Source of the DNA: Austropuccinia psidii
Taxonomy: Eukaryota; Basidiomycota; Pucciniomycetes; Pucciniales; Sphaerophragmiaceae
DNA: 64,000 nt
Direction of reading: 5' to 3'
Assembly: GCA_023105745.1 (NCBI GenBank)
Contig: JALGQZ010000009.1
Span: 19,268,564-19,332,563 of the forward strand
The notes below the pieces were generated by a model. That model had not been told where the DNA came from. It made no database searches and saw only the letters and a program-made list of their open reading frames with translations. The translations under genes and the position numbers were made by a program. Below, one piece after another: positions 1 through 10,135 of this stretch. Numbering within the stretch: the first letter of the stretch is position 1; each line of letters opens with the position of its first letter.

Positions 1-969
1 CTTTATCAACATGAGTTGCGTTTTTGAATCCATTGATGGTGAAAGTGAGTGCGGAAGCAAACTCGAATGCACCCTGATTTGCGGGCATATTGGCTTCATA
101 GTTAACTTGATCAAAAGATGGAACCCCCAATGAATTGTAGAAATTTTGAATCTTCTCAAATAAATTATCCCCAACATATCGTAAGGATTAACCTAGAATG
201 CAACCCACCGAGCTAAGATTGGCACCTTGGTTCGGCCATTCATCTTTTGCGTTTTCAATTTTCCCGACACTTCCATACAGACCAAATTGTTCATTCTTTG
301 TGCTGCATTTGCGCCACCCAATTGCAAACATAAATCCCTCAAGTAATGCTCCATTGGTTGCAATCGGGTCGGTGAATCTCTTTTCGCAAAATAAGAATTG
401 TGATAATTCATCCCATTGATTGACCTTGACTTCACTCATTGTTGTGAATGGTCAGAATTTGACAAGGGCAATGAGTAATCCGGTTGAAGAGAAAATTGCC
501 ACACAGCCAAAGTGAATGCGTTTGGTCTGATTGACATCCACAACCCTCCGAATTTCACTTGGGGTGATATTTGCTGATACTGGCATTGATATTTGTGCTG
601 TTGGGCGAGAGGAGGAAAACAACCTATTCATTCGGGTTGTTTTGCGCTCATTTGTCTTTTGGGATCTCCCAATATTCCCGAGTGGTTGAGGGATCACTAT
701 GTGTTGAAGCACACAAGATATCAGATACTGCCAAGGAGCTTTCTTTGGAACACATCCTTTGACTTCCCTGTTGGAGCCCACATGACATTGGCACAATCTG
801 AACCGACTAAAGCCAATGTTTTTCCGTGGGGCCCAATGAGGGTGCCACATAAATGTGGAAGCATATATATATACTGAGATTAAGCAAGCAACTCACACTT
901 TCCTTCCTCAGCCCAACACTTTCTTGCGAGTTCCCTTTTACGCTCTTTTCCTTTTTTCGTGAATGGCAT
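1..969 (-). pseudogene. Tet-like 2OG-Fe(II) oxygenase relic, cut by window edge
   Basis: The minus strand reads as a protein of the Tet/JBP-like 2OG-Fe(II) oxygenase family that is expanded in rust fungi. The family oxidises a substrate (5-methylcytosine in characterised Tet enzymes) using Fe(II) and 2-oxoglutarate. Visible are a basic start (KKGKERKRELARK, from an ATG at 969), a probable intron near 906-850, the segment TKRIHFGCVAIFSSTGLLIALVKF region (452-540), the hallmark AIGWRK near 320, and NGFKNATHVDK at 1-40, whose HVD (13-5) fits the HxD iron-binding motif. The reading frame from 850 to 1 is continuous apart from TGA at 452-454 and TAA at 188-190. Both fit C-to-T changes in CGA and CAA codons. 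The second iron histidine and the 2OG arginine would lie beyond base 1. The family call rests on motif recall; the stops make it a pseudogene unless read through. Confidence 0.68.
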
Positions 970-1547
970 GCTTTCAACAGAAAATGAAATCAAACCAAAT
1001 GATTAATGATTTATTAATATAACCTAAATTGAATTGTGGTTGATGAATCTTTTTTAATTGTGGCTAAAAAGGAAGATCACACCTGACCTTTGCAAATTCG
1101 CGATCTCAAATACCTGAACCTGAAAATTGCAGTGGATAGTGCATTATTCAATTTTACATATCGATGTTCCCATGCAATCACTTTCCAATCCGACCATTTG
1201 GAATATTGCAAGCACACGCAAATGAAATATGCATCCTGCTGCGGATCCCTAGCTATCCTAGTCCTCTTGAAAGACACAGGAACATTTGGCCTATTATGGG
1301 CTGGCGGGAGGTGATAAACGCAACTTCCCGCAATGCCCCCGCGTGTGTTACTCACATGCACAACTGCCTGACTCAGCTTGCGTCTTGTCGGAGTCTTTTC
1401 AATGATGTACGGAGGCATGCGGCCGTACAATTACCATTGGTATTCAGACTGTGGCATCCGGGCAGTAGTAGGATTGGAAGTCATGATTATTAAATTCATA
1501 AATCACTTTGCAAAATTCAATTACAATCTATCTAGTACAAAGCTAAT
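970..1547. other. Intergenic stretch, no supported gene
   Basis: This stretch lies between the two degraded minus-strand genes. A 117-codon minus-strand frame (1077-1430) is open, but it has no recognisable motif, no matching neighbour exon and ordinary composition. I see no gene, repeat or RNA here that I can support. Confidence 0.4.
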
Positions 1548-3780
1548 CTAAAACGGGTCAATCCTGGTTTTGAGTTTAGCTGACCTGGGTAAAGTCAAGG
1601 TGACCTCATCACTTGAACCAAGACCGCGTTTCGCCACCCAGGCATCACCAATGTCTAATACTAAGCATCGTGCAAATTCAAATCTAAGAGGTACAGTGGG
1701 GTTAAAAGACTCTGATGAGAAGAAACTTTTATTCAGTAAATTACATATATGCTTATTAGTACGTAGCCACACTGGCTCCACTAGATTTTTACCCTCTGAA
1801 CGTTTTTCGGAAATGTCAAGTAGTGATACAGCCCCTTTAACTGAGCTTGTTCTCCAGTCATCTGAGTATACCATCAAACCATGAACCCCTGCCGCACAGA
1901 ATGCCGCTAATATACCATAGCAAATTCAATTTATTCCGAGATTCTTGTGACACGCCAAAAGATCTTTGATGGCCTCTTTTTTTTGAGTTCATGAGTTTGC
2001 CTTTGATGCCATTAAGTTCGACCTTTGTATGTGCATGTACCATGTTGTACGCAATCATCAAATGGATAACTGTATCCATTAGATCCTCCAGGTTCTTGTG
2101 CAGCTTTGTGGATATCTCATTGTCAGCCCCGCCACCTTCAATGCTGAGTTGGGTTGCACGTTGCTTTGATTTACTCAAGCAGGAGGCAAGGTATTCAACT
2201 GCCCCCCGTTCGAGTCCAAGAGGATCGGTCGAATTTGATGTTGGTGCAACATATGGTTTGGGTGCAATCACATTGTATGAGACTAAGCTAATTGATTCAA
2301 ACATAACATTTGCCCAAAAATGTTTAACTGGATTGGCGGGGTAAAGAAGGCTCTGAACCATTTTGAAGAAGGAGTGTTCAGATTTTGGGAGATTCTCTGG
2401 GGTTTAGCTGATTCCTTCATCAATTTGAGATTCCAAATGTTGTGATCAAAAAACACTTCTGTTTCTGTTGGCTTAAAAAAATCTAACCCTGTATATTGCA
2501 ATATATATCACCAGTCAACAGCCAATGATCATGTATCATGCACAAAGATAAAACTCAACTGCCATCTCAAGGTCCTCCAGCCAGGCCGACATTTTAAGCT
2601 CTTGGTTACTGATCACCTCAATACCAACGGGCAGGAATGTATGAGCATCTTTTGTTGGTAAATTGTCCCATCAATTTTTGTAAATACCATTGATATTATC
2701 AAGCCCCCTTTTCCATGATTGTTGAGTAATATTGGAATGATAATTCAAAATGCCTGCAAACTCTTCCATGTGGGATAAAAATATTCCTTGAAAATTAGCA
2801 GACGATGACACTTTGGGCTCAGGGTCAGGAACTATATCAGTCATATCTTGTCCCATTGTATCATGTTTAATTGTTTCCCTTTCTTGAAAGGCTTGAATAT
2901 TCCGAGGAGAGGCGGGAGGGGTTGCATCATGCATTGTTTCATTGGGTATCGGGGGGCTTTCAGTATGTGGAGCTTCATCATGGACTGTTTCATTGAGTAT
3001 TGGGGGGGTTCAGTATGCAGAGGTTGATTATCAATATGGTCCCCTTCAACATTGATAATTTCATGACCTTGATCCTGAGAATTGTTTGCGGCTTCAAAGG
3101 TACGGCATTTTCTGTTTGTTTTTTTGGTCACATGTATATTTGGTCTTTTTCCTAATCCTTTGCCTGGAAATCCAATTACAACTCGAGATCCTTCAGGTAG
3201 AGATTCTCCCACCTCCACACCTGCCCATATATTGTAAGCAGCTATTTTTATCACTTTTGGTTTGAATTAGTAATGGACTTACGGTTCAAATCCATTTTGA
3301 GCAGGCTCATGGCTTCAGCAATCTTTTGACGCACATAATCAGGAATTTTACTATCATTTTGGATTTTTTCGAGCCTTGGGATTGTTTGAGCAATGTTGGA
3401 GACAAATTGTTCCTTGGATATAATTTCCACCTCCCCACTGAAAATTACATCATCTTGCCCATCATCTTCTGTCGGTGCACAAGGTTCAACAGTCTTTTCC
3501 TTCTCATAACTTTTAAAATTCGGTTTCTGAGAGCTTGGAGGCTCACCTGAAATAAAGGCTATGACACAATATCAGGTTTTGGGAGATTAGAAATATTCAA
3601 GATGGATGCATACTCACATTCTGAAAGAACTGGTGGATCTTGATTATCTTCATGTGACTGGCTCTCTGCTTCAATGCCTAATTCACGACTACTGGCCATA
3701 TCAGATATTTCACTTCCACTGTCTGCGGCTGAAGTTGGTCGTTCATTGAATTCAGTTGAATTTCCTGGGGTTTGGGCCAT
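1548..3780 (-). pseudogene. Unrecognised multi-exon gene, damaged
   Basis: I do not recognise the family. Starting at ATG 3780, the first exon encodes an acidic, Ser-rich leader (MAQTPGNSTEFNERPTSAAD). A consensus intron (GTGAGTATGC...TTTATTTCAG, about 3620-3547) joins it to an exon ending near 3283, then an intron with an ACTAAT branch site ends in AAATAG near 3240. Later coding blocks are a lysine-rich stretch, two imperfect repeats around PNETMHDATP, a block with WLEDLEMAVEFYLCA (about 2590-2540), an intron about 2535-2480, a block 2361-1920 with HFWANVMFESISLVSYNV, and a last exon 1877-1548 with GLMVYSDDWRTSSVKGA after an acceptor near 1890. Damage includes a 1-base frameshift at a G7 run (3002-3008), a TGA near 2672 and a TAA near 2398. 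The intact intron signals argue for a once-real host or transposon-cargo gene. No transmembrane segment or signal peptide is evident. Confidence 0.55.
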
Positions 3781-4344
3781 AGCGGAGGTAGTTTATTAAG
3801 CAAATAGATGGTGACAAGTTGATTGATAACTTGTTTGAAAATTTTTGAATAAAAAGATCCAGATTGAAGAAAAAAGGTGCAAGTAAAATAATTGCATTTG
3901 CAAAATGCGATTTGTTGGGAAATTGAAGGAGGCCATGTTTTGCAAATTATTTCATATCATGCAAATGAAATCACTTCCCTGTGAGACATTGAATAAAGTT
4001 GACTAGTGAGAAACCTACTAAAGTCAACTTTTGAACTATTCAACACTCATGAGGTAAGGATTAAACAAAGTGTTCCATTTGAATGATATGAAATAAAATG
4101 GTTTTGTCGGGGAAACAGGAGACACAATTCTTGTCTTAAATAGTCCACTTATTAGGTTTTAATTTGTGAGTCTCATGATTTAAACCCTAACCACAACATT
4201 GTGAATATACTGACCAATTTCCCTTTAGGTCCTGTTGGCAGAGAAGGCCACTCAGCATATTTCGGGGATGGCGTCCATTGTGTATGCCAACAAGCCACCG
4301 TACACTATGGATGTAGTATGGAAGCGTAAGGATGATAAGCAGGG
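3781..4344. other. Upstream region of the minus-strand gene; no coding signal
   Basis: This AT-rich stretch lies 5' of the gene that starts at 3780 and probably contains its promoter. I see no clear TATA box or conserved open frame. It ends where the GC-richer minisatellite begins. Confidence 0.3.
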
Positions 4345-4796
4345 TCGGGAGGGCACTACACAAGCATAATGATACGTGTTGTCGGGAGGGCACCACACAA
4401 GCATAAGGATAAGTGGTGTCGGGAGGGCACCACACAAGCGTAAGGATAAGTGGTGTCGGGAGGGCACTACACAAGCCTAAGGATAAGTGGTGTCGGGAGC
4501 ATGTCGGGAGGGCACTCCGCGAGCGTAAGGATGGTAAGCAGTGTCGGGAGGATGTTGGGAGGGCACTACACAAGCGTAAGGATGAGCAGTGTCGGGAGCA
4601 TGTCGGGAGGGCACTACACAAGCATAAGGATAAGTGGTGTCGGGAGCATGTCGGGAGTGCACTCCGCGAGCGTAAGGATGGTAATCAGTGTCGGGAGCAT
4701 ATTGGGAGGGCACTTTAGCGAGCGTAAGGATAAGTGATGTCGGGAGCATGTCGGGAGTGCACCATGTGAGCATAAAGATGGTAAGGGCGGGGGTGT
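4345..4796 (+). repeat. Minisatellite, 37-bp unit with 11-bp half-unit insertions
   Basis: About nine degenerate units begin TCGGGAGGGCAC and continue as ACACAAGCRTAAGGATAAGTGGTG (37 bp). From about 4490 an extra 11-bp TCGGGAGCATG precedes most units, giving a 48-bp higher-order period. Base composition is much richer in GC than the surroundings. Several frames on both strands stay open across it because the unit lacks stops; I regard these as by-products of the repeat and not genes. Confidence 0.88.
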
Positions 4797-5277
4797 GAAA
4801 GCGTAAAGAGTGGTGAGGACGGAGATGGGGGGGCAGTGTCAGAGTCTCATCTGGAGGGCAGTGTGGGCTTGTAAGCATGCGAAGCATCGGGGCGGATTAG
4901 GTGGGGATGCGGAAGCCAATGAGGTGAAATTACCCCAACATTGTGAATAGTATTGAAATGGGTTTGGGCTTTGAGTGACATTCTCATGTGACACATGTGA
5001 CGATTGACGTTGTCTTGACGCTGACGTGACGTGAACCACTAAATCCAGTGACTATAAAGTGACACTAACGCGACTGAAGCAAGGTTTTATACTGACAGCG
5101 GTGCGACGTGAAGTCAATCGCCAACAATTGACGCAAGATTCGCCCTGGTGGAAGTATAATTATTGGTATTATCAATAATAATGATAATAATCAATTTTTC
5201 ACGCCAATTTGCGTGAAAAAATGAATTATCAGAGTTTTTCTTCAAGAAAAATTCAAAAAATATATACTTTATATATA
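4797..5277. other. Intergenic stretch between minisatellite and MULE
   Basis: The first part is GC-richer and rich in TGACG/ACGTGA motifs (about 4975-5120), some in inverted pairs. The second part is AT-rich. I see no supported gene. The last bases (TTATATATA) are the probable target-site flank of the MULE. Confidence 0.35.
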
Positions 5278-5405
5278 GGGTGTTGGTAAACACACGTAAG
5301 CTTTTAGTAAAAACACGTAAGCCCTTACGTGTTTTTACTAAAAACTTACGTGTTTTTACCAATTTATGGTAAAAACACGTAAGTTTCTGGTAAAAACACG
5401 TAAGT
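5278..5405 (+). repeat. Left TIR of the MULE
   Basis: The inverted repeat is built from about six copies of a 15-mer, GTAAAAACACGTAAG, in alternating orientations (forward, forward, reverse, reverse, forward, forward). It pairs with 9650-9756. The modular ACGTAAG/CTTACGT boxes are plausible transposase-binding sites; that role is inferred. Confidence 0.82.
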
Positions 5406-5574
5406 GACCTTAATTTTCAAAAAAAATTCCTCAGGCTCAGTTTTGAGGTTTTTTTTAATTTTTTTTTGCCATATTTTTCCCGACTTGGCATGTCAATAAG
5501 CACAAATTTTTTCAAAATTTATTTTTTTGCCAAATGTCACAAATTTGGCCAATATGCCAAAATGGCATATTTTT

Positions 5575-5955
5575 TTCAAAAATTCATTTAAAATCTTCCC
5601 ACTTATGAATTTGCTTGATTTTTTTTTAAAATAAAGGGTTCAATGTGAAGAATAAAGAACCAGAATCCCATAATTTTGGGAATTTTTTTGGGTGGGACAA
5701 GTGAAGGCGCAAAAAGAGTTTTTTTTTCAAATGTTTTTTCCCGTCATTGTAATATGCTTATTTTTAAAAAGTGAATTTAATAACTTCCCACTTATGAATT
5801 TCCTTCATTTTTTTTTAAATTAAAGGGTTCAATCTGGACAATAAAGAACCAGAAGCTCATGAATTGGGAAAATTTTTTGGGTGGGACCACAAGTGAAGGC
5901 GCAATGGGTGTTTTTTTTAACTGTTTTTTTTCTTGTGTGTAATATGACTATTTTC
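5575..5955. repeat. Direct duplication of about 190 bp in the MULE 3' region
   Basis: Two adjacent copies (about 5575-5760 and 5763-5955) share CTTCCCACTTATGAATTT, AAAGGGTTCAAT, ATAAAGAACCAGAA, GGGTGGGAC and AAGTGAAGGCGCAA in the same order. Each copy is punctuated by T-runs. They lie between the left TIR and the stop codon of the transposase gene. Confidence 0.75.
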
Positions 5956-6066
5956 AAGTACAAAGGTTCCACATGTTTGATAAAAAAGGAGGCTGAGGTG
6001 GGATTTAAGCAATAAAAATGACTGAGGAGGGGGATAATTGGCATAAATTGTATATACAAAAATCAT

Positions 6067-9000
6067 TCAATCAGAATCAACCTCCAAAATAGTGGGTTTT
6101 TTCTGAGAGGGGGGAGGAAGATTGGACAAATACAACATTCTGTGTTTCTTAAATTTATCAGCCCACCCCAGGGCTTGTTTTTGGGCATGAATCTCCCAGT
6201 TCACAGTAATGGGGGGGACTGGATAAACTTTAGAAATGATGATGTCCAATGGAACAAAATGAGCACAACTATTCAAGAAGCAGATGAAAATGGGGGGATT
6301 ATCATTTGGAGGACAGAAATAAGGGAAAAAGGAAAAAGATTGGGCTGTGGAATAAAAGAAAACTGGTCTTTTATACTTATTTGCAATTGGATCCCCCATG
6401 TCAGGCATGGACATCCACTTGCTTTTTGGAGCCTGGCCAACATCTTCATACCATTCAATTCTTTCCAAATAAGAGGATACTGAGGGAATTAAGGTGTTCA
6501 TGGCTTCATAAAGGTCTTGATTTTGGTGAATTTCTTCAGCCAAGTCACCTCTGACATCAGCCCATTGATATTGAGTCTTGTAAATGAAGTGGGATACTGT
6601 TCTGTAGCCACAGTTTCCATCACCCTGGACATTGATGGCCTTGAAGGTGTATTTCAATATAAACTTGGGCAAGTCTTCTGAGCCAGTTATCTGATAACAT
6701 AAGTTCAAAAAATGAATAAATATCAAAATAAACAACATAAAATTACATTAAAAAGAATCAAAAACTCACAAACAGCTTGGAGCATTCATCACTTGTGTGA
6801 TAGTTGCTTTGACAATGCTCACAGGTCAGGTCAATTGCATCATAGATATTCAAACTGGTGGCAGGCTTGTGTGATTTTCTTTGTGATGTTTTCCTTACAA
6901 TTGCCAATCTTCTGGACCTTCTAAGGGTTACTTCTGATTTATTTAATTCAGTTGCTGAGGGTAGTGAATCTGATGAACTGATGGATTTAGACAATGAGTC
7001 CTCAGAATCTTCAGAATCTTCAGAATCTTCAGATGAGTCCACTTCCATAATTGGAGAGGGGACATTTGACTGGGATCTGGAAGTTGTTGTGCTGGTCACT
7101 TTTGATGGGGGTCTTCCTCTTCTCTTGGTTTGACTCTCAATGATTTCAAATCTTGAAGGTTCTCTTTTGTTTTTATTCTTGGCTCCTTGGGGTCTTCCAC
7201 GGATATTCTTGCATTCTAGAGGGTCTTCATAATATTGATCATCCTCTTGACTCTTGGGAATTTGATCAAATGGGACTTTTCCAGTCAAAACATCTTGAAA
7301 ATGTTGGAGTATTGGGGTGATTTCTGCCATTGGTCTTTGAAACAGGTCTTCCCCAATGTCTTCAAATATTTTCTTGGCTTCATTCTTTCTTTCTTTTTCA
7401 ACACTTTGATCATCACCTTGAAAACCAGTCTGAGAAGAATATGACAAGTAAAATCAGTTAATAAGAAAAAAATAATAAGAAGAAAATAAAAAACCCTCAC
7501 AGGAAAATTCAAATGCCACTGAGGATGTAAGTCTGATAATTCAAGCCTTTGGCGCTTGGCAAATGCCTTTTGGGTCTTATGCTTGCAAGGAATGCCTTTA
7601 TAATTGTTGTATTTGTTGGTGCATTTTTCATTTGGAGGAAATTTTGTTTTGAAATTTTCAAAGGCAATCTGAAGAGCATAATGAGACACCTTGCCATTGA
7701 GGGCACAGATGTGTGGAGGAAAATTCTTGACATGGACAATCATTTCTTTGGAGATTCTGTTGATAATTTCAATAAATTGTTTTCTGAATGCCATGTGGAG
7801 TGCCCTGACTACCTCCAGGAGAGTACCAGTGGACTTTTGTAGCCAAAGTTTAACCATGGCATGGGCACCTTCAACTCTGGAGGTCGAGCCCACACCCAGG
7901 TGGCAATGGTGGTTTGTCCAGGCTGGCACATAATACTCCTTTAGAGGAAGCCAAGTATTTTCCAAATACTGCAAGACCTCAGCATTTTTAACTTGCTTTT
8001 GAAGCTTCTTCCAGTTGTCTTTGAAAGACTTTTCAGTGGGTGAATACATAAGCTGAGAAAAGAATCCCAAAGTCATTAATAAAGAAAATAATAAGAAAAA
8101 AAGTGAAATAACATGAAATAAAATGAAGAAGTATATTACTTGATTCCAAAGGCCCATAAAATTTTCAAAATCAGTTCCATGACCAATTTTCTTCATGCAA
8201 TGAGCAGATACATCCTTGTTGATGTGCCAAATGCATAGCATGACTTTGGAGTCTGGGAAGAGCTTCTTAATAGAGTTTTTCAAGGCCAGATCCCTGTCAA
8301 TAACAATAACTGGGGGGGGACAAGATTGGTGTTGTTGAGGACCTTTTCAATGTATTGATTTAAGGCCCAAGTATATGAAGTTTCATTTTCATTCTTCATC
8401 AAACAAAAAGCCCCAGAAAAGGTCTTATTTGTTGAGCTGAATCCAACAATATGAAAAAGAGGCATTTTGTACTTATTGGTTTTATAAGTACAATCCATAA
8501 GAATGACATGAGGAAAGCCATGAAGAAGTTTTATGGCCAGGGGGTGAGTAAAAAACAAGGAGGTAATGTGTCCCTCAGAATCTCTTGCAGAGGACCAAAC
8601 AAAATTTTCTTCTTTGAGAGTGTCAATAAGAGCATCAATGGGCCTTCTGCCTTGCAGTTTTTCTTTCTTTATTTTCTTGACTTGGTTATAAATGTCTTGA
8701 AGGATTACAGGCCTGTCAGACTCCCTCTGGCTGCATAATTGGGCCTGAATTTGCCTTGGCATGAGGAGTGATTCAGACATTTGAGCAATTTGGGATGTTT
8801 CTTGCTCATTGAATTTCCTGAAAGCAGGATGTGCCATGATATTTTCAGTGGCATCATGGCTATGTTCAGGATTTTTGACTTTAAGAGTCCAAGTGGTGCT
8901 CTTGGCATATTTCCTGGCATAAAGTCTAAAAGGACAGTCAAGCTTTCTTGAGGTGACTGTTTTGGAGGGGCTTTTGTTGGGATTTGGGGTGCCAGACCTA

Positions 9001-9143
9001 TCACAACATATTTCAATTTGGTTGTGGGTCATATTGGACCTCAAGGTGGACACAGCATACCCCTGAGCCCTGGCAACATTATGCACATGTTGCCAAAGAA
9101 GCTCAAGGGTCTGAAATTCACCTTCAGTGGGGGGTTGGAGCAT
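6067..9143 (-). CDS. MULE transposase fused to OTU-like cysteine protease
   Basis: Five exons on the minus strand: 9143-8140, 8052-7501, 7429-6770 and 6690-6067, with introns 8139-8053, 7500-7430 and 6769-6691 (all GT-AG); a 1-base gap in a C8 run at 8319-8312 splits the first exon and breaks the frame. Order of domains: FAR1/WRKY-GCM1-type zinc region (ICCDRSG, LDCPF, PEHSHD); MULE DDE core with VILMDCTYKTNKYKMP (first Asp), DRDLALKN (second Asp) and STSRVEGAHAM (Glu); two AT-hook-like GRP motifs (RGRPQGAKN, RRGRPPSK); a SED acidic repeat; a CX2CX4HX4C knuckle (CEHCQSNYHTSDEC); then an OTU-like domain with QGDGNCGYR (catalytic Asp and Cys) and CAHFVPL (His). The transposase should bind the TIRs and cut DNA in the nucleus; the OTU domain could remove ubiquitin-like tags, an inference. 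The single homopolymer frameshift could be an assembly error. Length, about 930 residues, is large for a MULE because of the C-terminal fusion. Confidence 0.85.
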
Positions 9144-9649
9144 TTTTGAATGAAAAATATGTGTAAAAGTGAAAAAAAGGGGGGATTTGGGGATTTGGAA
9201 TGGGGTAAGAACCTTTCGAAGTGTGAAAAAGAGGTGAAAAAAGGTGTGAAAAATGAACAGAAGGGGTTAAGAGTGAAAGAAAGTGGTTTAAATATGGGAT
9301 TAATGGATGAGGGAAGGTAAAAAATTGGAAATTTGGAGGCTTGAAAGCAGGTTGTTGTGGTGGAAAATGCAGTCTTTGGGTGAAAAAAATAAAAAAAAGG
9401 GTGAAAAGCTTTGCAAAATGGCTTTGGTAATGCTGTTTTTCCAAAAAAAAAATGGTTTGGGGTGGGGATAATGTGGATTGTTGGGGTGTTTGGGCTTTTT
9501 TTTTGGGGGGGGGGGGGCTGGGCAAAAAAATCTGAAACAATTTGGAGTTAGAGAGGTTTTGTGGGGAAAAAACCTCTTTTGGGCATGTTTTGGCCCAATA
9601 CAGGCATTTTTGTGTTTCATTTTTAATTAAAAATGGGCCCAGGGCACCC
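9144..9649. other. G-rich leader of the MULE gene
   Basis: On the plus strand this stretch is rich in G and A runs (for example G12 near 9505 and A9 near 9440), so the transposase sense strand is pyrimidine-rich, as in many fungal promoters. Frames that stay open here are low-complexity (Pro/Phe/Lys runs) and I do not call them genes. Confidence 0.4.
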
Positions 9650-9756
9650 CTTACATGTTTTTACCAAATTATGGCCAAAACACGTAAGTTTTTAGTAAAA
9701 ACACGTAAGCACTTACGTGTTTTTACCAATTTGCTTACGTGTTTTTACCAATACCC
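9650..9756 (-). repeat. Right TIR of the MULE
   Basis: This is the inverted partner of 5278-5405. It has about five ACACGTAAG modules, including one decayed copy with CAAAACACGTAAG. The outer end is ACCC followed by TATATATAT. Confidence 0.82.
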
Positions 9757-10135
9757 TATATATATTATGAGAAAAAAAACGATAATAAAATATGGTTTTT
9801 ATGTTATTATAAAAAGAGAATATTTTATAAATATAAATTATATATTTATAACTCTTCAAAAATCAAAAATATTATTTTTCAAAAAAAAGATATGTATACA
9901 GTTTTTTTTTTTTAGTATTATATTTTTATATATTTTTTATTTTTGAGTAAAAATATCAGAATAGAGAAAAACCACGAAATGAATCCCCTTCAGGGCCTCT
10001 TATGGTTTGAAAAAAGTGAAAATAAGCAATAAAACAAGGATAATAACTCTAAAAAGCATGAATATAATCTAAAATAGTGAAAACAAGCTAGAATTTCGTC
10101 TAAAATAGGTAAAAAACCTTGCCAGGCCCCCAAAA
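9757..10135 (-). mobile_element. Truncated retroelement interior with primer-binding site
   Basis: This stretch lies immediately downstream (in minus orientation) of an Rt3-type LTR. It begins with TTT then TGGGGGCCTGG (10132-10122), the same primer-binding-site core seen next to the LTRs of Rt3 and Rt4. After that the sequence is AT-rich without a coding match, and it stops at the MULE boundary. It is therefore the 5' leader of an older Rt3-like element whose remainder is lost or displaced. Confidence 0.6.

Larger units (their letters stand above)
5278..9756 (-). mobile_element. MULE-type DNA transposon with long TIRs
   Basis: A 4.48-kb unit is bounded by inverted repeats that begin GGGTGTTGGTAAA (5278) and, on the opposite strand, GGGTATTGGTAAA (from 9756). 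It holds one gene on the minus strand encoding a Mutator-like transposase. Flanks are TATATA-rich on both sides, so a 9-bp target duplication cannot be fixed exactly. The element carries its own AT-rich 3' region (5410-6066) and a G-rich 5' leader (9144-9640). The TIRs and the near-intact gene suggest a fairly recent, potentially autonomous copy. Confidence 0.8.

Noticed and set aside
1077..1430. 117-codon minus-strand frame as a gene
   Set aside because: No recognisable motif, no intron or start context and no second copy in the window.
4187..5039. Cys/Ser/Leu-rich and Arg/Lys-rich frames across the minisatellite
   Set aside because: Frames stay open on both strands because the repeat unit lacks stops; no flanking gene structure supports them.
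9124..9620. Pro/Phe/Lys-rich frames upstream of the MULE gene
   Set aside because: They are low-complexity translations of the G- and A-run leader and lie on the transposase strand before its start.
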